Assembly (NCBI GenBank): GCA_025361325.1
Contig: JANYAL010000370.1
Coordinates: forward strand, 1-10,019
DNA length: 10,019 nt
Reading direction: 5' to 3'
Source of the DNA: Bacteroidota bacterium
GTDB lineage: Bacteria > Bacteroidota > Bacteroidia > Chitinophagales > Chitinophagaceae
Part shown: positions 7,143-10,019 of the stretch, piece by piece
Numbering within the stretch: position 1 is the first letter of the stretch
Layout of the letters: every line of letters begins with the position of its first letter
Notes under the pieces: model-generated
The model's database searches: none
What the model saw: the letters and a program-made list of their open reading frames with translations, nothing else
What the model was told of the DNA's origin: nothing
Translations under genes and position numbers: made by a program

Positions 7143-9491
7143 CTAAATTTCGTGTGATACTTTCCTGAACTTCTTCCACCTCTTGCTTTTCTTTACCTCT
7201 TCCTGCGTATTGGACCTGCATTTCATTTGTGCATCCACCACGGCGATCATCACCATGTTGAGGATGGAACGTATGGAGCTTCCCAACTGCAGCACGTGTA
7301 CCGGTTTATTGAGTCCCAGGAGGATGGGTCCAATAGAATCAGCGCCACCCACTTCCTGCAGCAGGTTATAAGCAATATTGCCTGCCGCCAGGTTGGGGAA
7401 GATCAGGGTGTTTACCTCACCTTCCAGTAATTCGGTGAAGGGATAATTTTCTTTCAGGATCTCCTTATTGAATGCCAGGATGCCCTGTACTTCACCGTCG
7501 CAGATCAGTTCCGGGTCCTTTTTCTTTACCAGTTCCCTTGCCTTCCTGACCAGGTTGGCTTCGGGAGAATCGCTGGTGCCGAAATTGGAATAGGAGAGCA
7601 TGGCGATGCGTGGTTTGATATTGAACTGCTTCACTTCTTTAGCTACCAGCAGGGTGATCTCTGCGAGTTCTTCTGCCGTGGGGTTGAAATTAACAGTAGT
7701 GTCGGCAAGGAAAAGCGGACCGCGTTTGGTGAACATGATATACATACCTGCGATCTTGGTAACGCCTTCTTCCTTACCGATGATCTGTATGGCCGGTCGA
7801 ATGGTATCGGGGTAGTTCCTGCTCAGTCCGCTGATCATACAATCTGCCTCACCCGTTTCTACCAGCATGCATCCAAAATGGTTACGGTCTTTCATGGCCT
7901 TGAAAGCCTCGTATTTATTCACACCCCTTCGCTGTCTTTTTGCAAAGAAGAGTTCACCAAAACGCTTTCTTTGTTCCTCTGTTTTATCATCTTTCGGATT
8001 GATGATGGGCATTCCTTCCAGATCAATACCATTCTCCGCCGCTATTTTCAGAATGCTGGTTTCATCACCCAACAATACGGGGTAGGCTATTCCTTCCTCC
8101 TGGGCAAGCGAAGCAACTTTAATGATCTTCAGATTCTCAGCATCTGCAAACACAACGCGTTTGGGATCCTTGCGTGCCTTGTTGCCGATGACACGGCTGA
8201 GCTGGTTATCCAGCCCCAGGCGCCTGTTCAGTCCCAATATATATTCTTCCCAGTCGGTAATGGGGTATTTGGCCACCCCACTATCCATGGCTGCCCGTGC
8301 AACAGCGGGGGCGATGGAGGAAAGCAAACGCGGATCCAGGGGTTTGGGAATGATATAAGAAGGTCCGAAGGAAATATTCTTTTCATTATAGGCCAGGTTC
8401 ACAATATCCGGAACGGGGGTCTTGGTCAGTTCAGCCAGGGCATTCACCGCTGCCAGTTTCATAGCCTCATTAATCTGTGTGGCCCGCACATCCAGTGCGC
8501 CCCTGAAGATATAAGGGAAACCCAGCACATTGTTAACCTGGTTGGGGAAATCGCTCCTGCCGGTAGCCATGATCAGGTCTTTGCGGGTGGCCACGGCAGT
8601 CTCATAATCTATTTCGGGGTCGGGATTGGCCATGGCGAACACGATAGGATTTTTGGCCATTGATCTCACCATGTCGGCAGTAACGGTATTGCCTGCACTC
8701 AGTCCGATGAATACATCCGCATCTTTGAAGGCTTTGGCCAGGTCATAATCCTTGTATTTTTCCTCCACGCAGAATTTTTGTTTCAGTTCATCCACGCCTT
8801 CCCTGCCTTTATACAAAATACCCTTACGGTCAAAAACCATGAAATTGGTGTGCTTGGCCCCAAGTGATTCATAGAGTTTTATACAGGCCATGGCTGCAGC
8901 ACCTGCACCATTGACAACGAATTTAACCTTATCGATCTTTTTTTTCTGGATCTCCAGGGCATTCAGTAAACCTGCGGAACTAATGATGGCCGTACCATGC
9001 TGGTCATCATGCATGATGGGGATCTTGCAGCGTTTCTTCAGTTCCTGCTCTATGTAAAAACATTCCGGCGATTTGATATCCTCCAGGTTAATTCCGCCAA
9101 AAGTGGGTTCAAGCGCCTGTACAATCTGTACAAATTTTTCAGGATCTGTTTCCCGGATCTCTATATCAAATACATCGATATCGGCAAAGATCTTGAAGAG
9201 AACACCTTTCCCTTCCATGACCGGTTTGCCGGCCTCGGGGCCTATGTTCCCCAGTCCTAATACGGCGGTGCCGTTGCTGATTACACCCACCAGGTTTCCC
9301 TTGGCGGTATATTTATATACATCTTCGGGGTTGGCTGCTATCTCGAGGCAGGGGACCGCTACACCAGGGGAGTAAGCGAGTGAAAGGTCTCTTTGTGTTT
9401 TGGCTTCTTTGGTCGGGACTACCTCGATCTTTCCAGGTCTTCCTTTTGAGTGATATTCCAGTGCCTGTTGTTTTTGCAAGTCTTTTTGCAT
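7143..9491 (-). CDS. maeB: NADP-dependent malic enzyme with C-terminal phosphotransacetylase-like domain
   Basis: The enzyme decarboxylates malate to pyruvate and CO2 with reduction of NAD(P), linking the TCA cycle to pyruvate and NADPH supply in the cytosol. The protein has 782 residues from ATG 9491, close to the roughly 760 usual for MaeB. The malic N-terminal domain (about 10-175) has catalytic Y40 in [13 protein letters not shown]95 in [10 protein letters not shown], metal ligands E137/D138 (NLEDIKSP) and D163 in MHDDQHGTA. The cofactor domain (about 180-430) has GAGAAA at 195-200 and [10 protein letters not shown] near 285-294. The PTA-like domain (about 440-755) keeps [36 protein letters not shown] and [13 protein letters not shown]. 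It lacks the PTA catalytic Ser-Arg (see findings), so it is probably regulatory, as in other MaeB proteins where acetyl-CoA acts on it. The last 27 residues are strongly basic. The frame stays open upstream to 9791, but that part overlaps the thioesterase gene and the promoter at 9570-9577. ATG 9491 is therefore the best start. Confidence 0.95.
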   Translation of the reverse strand: MQKDLQKQQALEYHSKGRPGKIEVVPTKEAKTQRDLSLAYSPGVAVPCLEIAANPEDVYKYTAKGNLVGVISNGTAVLGLGNIGPEAGKPVMEGKGVLFKIFADIDVFDIEIRETDPEKFVQIVQALEPTFGGINLEDIKSPECFYIEQELKKRCKIPIMHDDQHGTAIISSAGLLNALEIQKKKIDKVKFVVNGAGAAAMACIKLYESLGAKHTNFMVFDRKGILYKGREGVDELKQKFCVEEKYKDYDLAKAFKDADVFIGLSAGNTVTADMVRSMAKNPIVFAMANPDPEIDYETAVATRKDLIMATGRSDFPNQVNNVLGFPYIFRGALDVRATQINEAMKLAAVNALAELTKTPVPDIVNLAYNEKNISFGPSYIIPKPLDPRLLSSIAPAVARAAMDSGVAKYPITDWEEYILGLNRRLGLDNQLSRVIGNKARKDPKRVVFADAENLKIIKVASLAQEEGIAYPVLLGDETSILKIAAENGIDLEGMPIINPKDDKTEEQRKRFGELFFAKRQRRGVNKYEAFKAMKDRNHFGCMLVETGEADCMISGLSRNYPDTIRPAIQIIGKEEGVTKIAGMYIMFTKRGPLFLADTTVNFNPTAEELAEITLLVAKEVKQFNIKPRIAMLSYSNFGTSDSPEANLVRKARELVKKKDPELICDGEVQGILAFNKEILKENYPFTELLEGEVNTLIFPNLAAGNIAYNLLQEVGGADSIGPILLGLNKPVHVLQLGSSIRSILNMVMIAVVDAQMKCRSNTQEEVKKSKRWKKFRKVSHEI

Positions 9492-9569
9492 ATGCTGGTA
9501 TTGCTGCTTGTTGAATAATGGCGCCCTTTTTTTGTTTTGACTTTTTTTAGGATACCTCGTTTGCTGGTG

Positions 9570-9577
9570 CAAAGTTA
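9570..9577 (-). promoter_or_regulatory. Bacteroidetes -7 promoter element for maeB
   Basis: On the minus strand this reads TAACTTTG followed by CA, an exact TAnnTTTG match and the commonest form in this phylum. It lies 78 bp before the ATG at 9491, giving a 5' leader of roughly 70 nt. No clear TTTG is seen at the -33 position. The leader contains A-rich tracts but no Shine-Dalgarno. The element probably drives maeB and possibly mlaE-mlaF as well. Confidence 0.65.
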
Positions 9578-9666
9578 AACCCTCGGTTCCATTAAATCTG
9601 TAACTATGATGTTTATATACCGGGCAGGTGCAATTTACAGAAATTGGAGAGGAGGGTGCAGTAATA

Positions 9667-10019
9667 TTAAATGCGGACTGTCTTTGTTTTAAAACTCCAG
9701 GTGATGTCAAATTTTGCAACGATCTCTCCTGCTGCATTCCTTCCGAAGGACCTGGCAGTAACCGTCTTACCCTCACTGCTGATGACCGCATCCTGTATGG
9801 TCTGGCCGATCATCAGACCATCCTCACAGGTAAAGCTTGTTCTGCCGGTTGCCTTTTTGATGAAATCACCCTGAATACGTGTCACAAGGAGGCTAACCGC
9901 AGGGTCTCTTTTATACACATGGGCCATGGCGAGTAATCCGGTACTCATTTCCGCAGCCATGCTGAGGCAGGCAAAATAGGTGCTTCCGAAAGGATTTCTG
10001 GAAAACCACTTATAGGGTA
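9667..10019 (-). CDS. DUF4442/hotdog-fold thioesterase-like protein, C-terminal 116 residues, N-terminus off the window
   Basis: The frame is open from the right edge to the TAA at 9667-9669. The visible start (PYKWFSRNPFGSTYFACLS) and the following MAAEMSTGLLAM match the central helix region of DUF4442 proteins, which have a hotdog fold related to PaaI-type acyl-CoA thioesterases. A beta-rich C-terminal half follows (VSLLVTRIQGDFIKKATGRTS, then SEGKTVTARSFGRNAAGEIVAKFDITWSFKTK). The family usually has about 150-165 residues, so some 35-50 are missing on the right. An internal ATG at 9960 could be mistaken for the start, but the homology-like sequence continues upstream of it. The substrate is unknown. 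It is followed by the maeB promoter, so it is probably a separate transcription unit. The family call rests on my recognition of the motif pattern, not a search. Confidence 0.7.
   Translation of the reverse strand, partial: PYKWFSRNPFGSTYFACLSMAAEMSTGLLAMAHVYKRDPAVSLLVTRIQGDFIKKATGRTSFTCEDGLMIGQTIQDAVISSEGKTVTARSFGRNAAGEIVAKFDITWSFKTKTVRI

Noticed and set aside
7878..8663. Plus-strand open frame of 261 codons
   Set aside because: It lies wholly antisense to maeB, whose frame carries clear catalytic motifs. The plus-strand product has no recognisable family character.
9492..9791. In-frame extension of maeB upstream of ATG 9491, about 100 codons
   Set aside because: It overlaps the end of the upstream thioesterase-like gene and spans a canonical -7 promoter element. 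The extra residues do not look like a malic enzyme N-terminus.

Overview
The window looks like chromosomal DNA from a member of the Bacteroidota, most likely the Chitinophagaceae (inference). Three things support this. Canonical Bacteroidetes -7 promoter elements (TAnnTTTG) lie upstream of two genes. Recognisable Shine-Dalgarno sequences are absent before every start. The protein families present are typical of the phylum: an alpha-2-macroglobulin homologue with a long N-terminal extension, a malic enzyme-PTA fusion, MlaE/MlaF and an isolated sucD. Every convincing gene is on the minus strand, so the window is read right to left. Most plus-strand ORFs are shadows of these genes.

Right to left: (i) the C-terminal 116 residues of a DUF4442-type hotdog-fold thioesterase-like protein (9667-10019, N-terminus off the edge). 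(ii) maeB, a 782-residue NADP-type malic enzyme with a C-terminal phosphotransacetylase-like domain (7143-9491), preceded by a clear -7 element at 9570-9577. (iii) mlaE (6369-7106) and mlaF (5432-6241), the permease and ATPase of an MCE/Mla-type lipid transporter. They follow maeB with no visible terminator and may be co-transcribed with it. (iv) sucD (4460-5335), the succinyl-CoA synthetase alpha subunit, with its own -7 element at 5357-5364 and a strong intrinsic terminator at 4412-4434. (v) An intergenic stretch of about 800 bp (3651-4459) without a convincing gene but rich in structure: an array of CCCACAT repeats phased at 10-11 bp, several dyads, and a bidirectional terminator with no obvious parent gene. 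(vi) The first 1216 codons of a very large secreted alpha-2-macroglobulin-family protein (1-3650), which runs off the left edge.

Functionally, maeB and sucD belong to central carbon metabolism: malate to pyruvate, and succinyl-CoA to succinate with nucleotide triphosphate formation. MlaEF is an inner-membrane engine for lipid traffic to or from the outer membrane, and the A2M protein acts in the cell envelope. I see no mobile element, CRISPR array, phage gene or rRNA/tRNA gene. The coding regions are ordinary for the phylum. The least explained parts are the 3651-4459 intergenic region and the TonB-plug-like segment at the left edge of the A2M gene.
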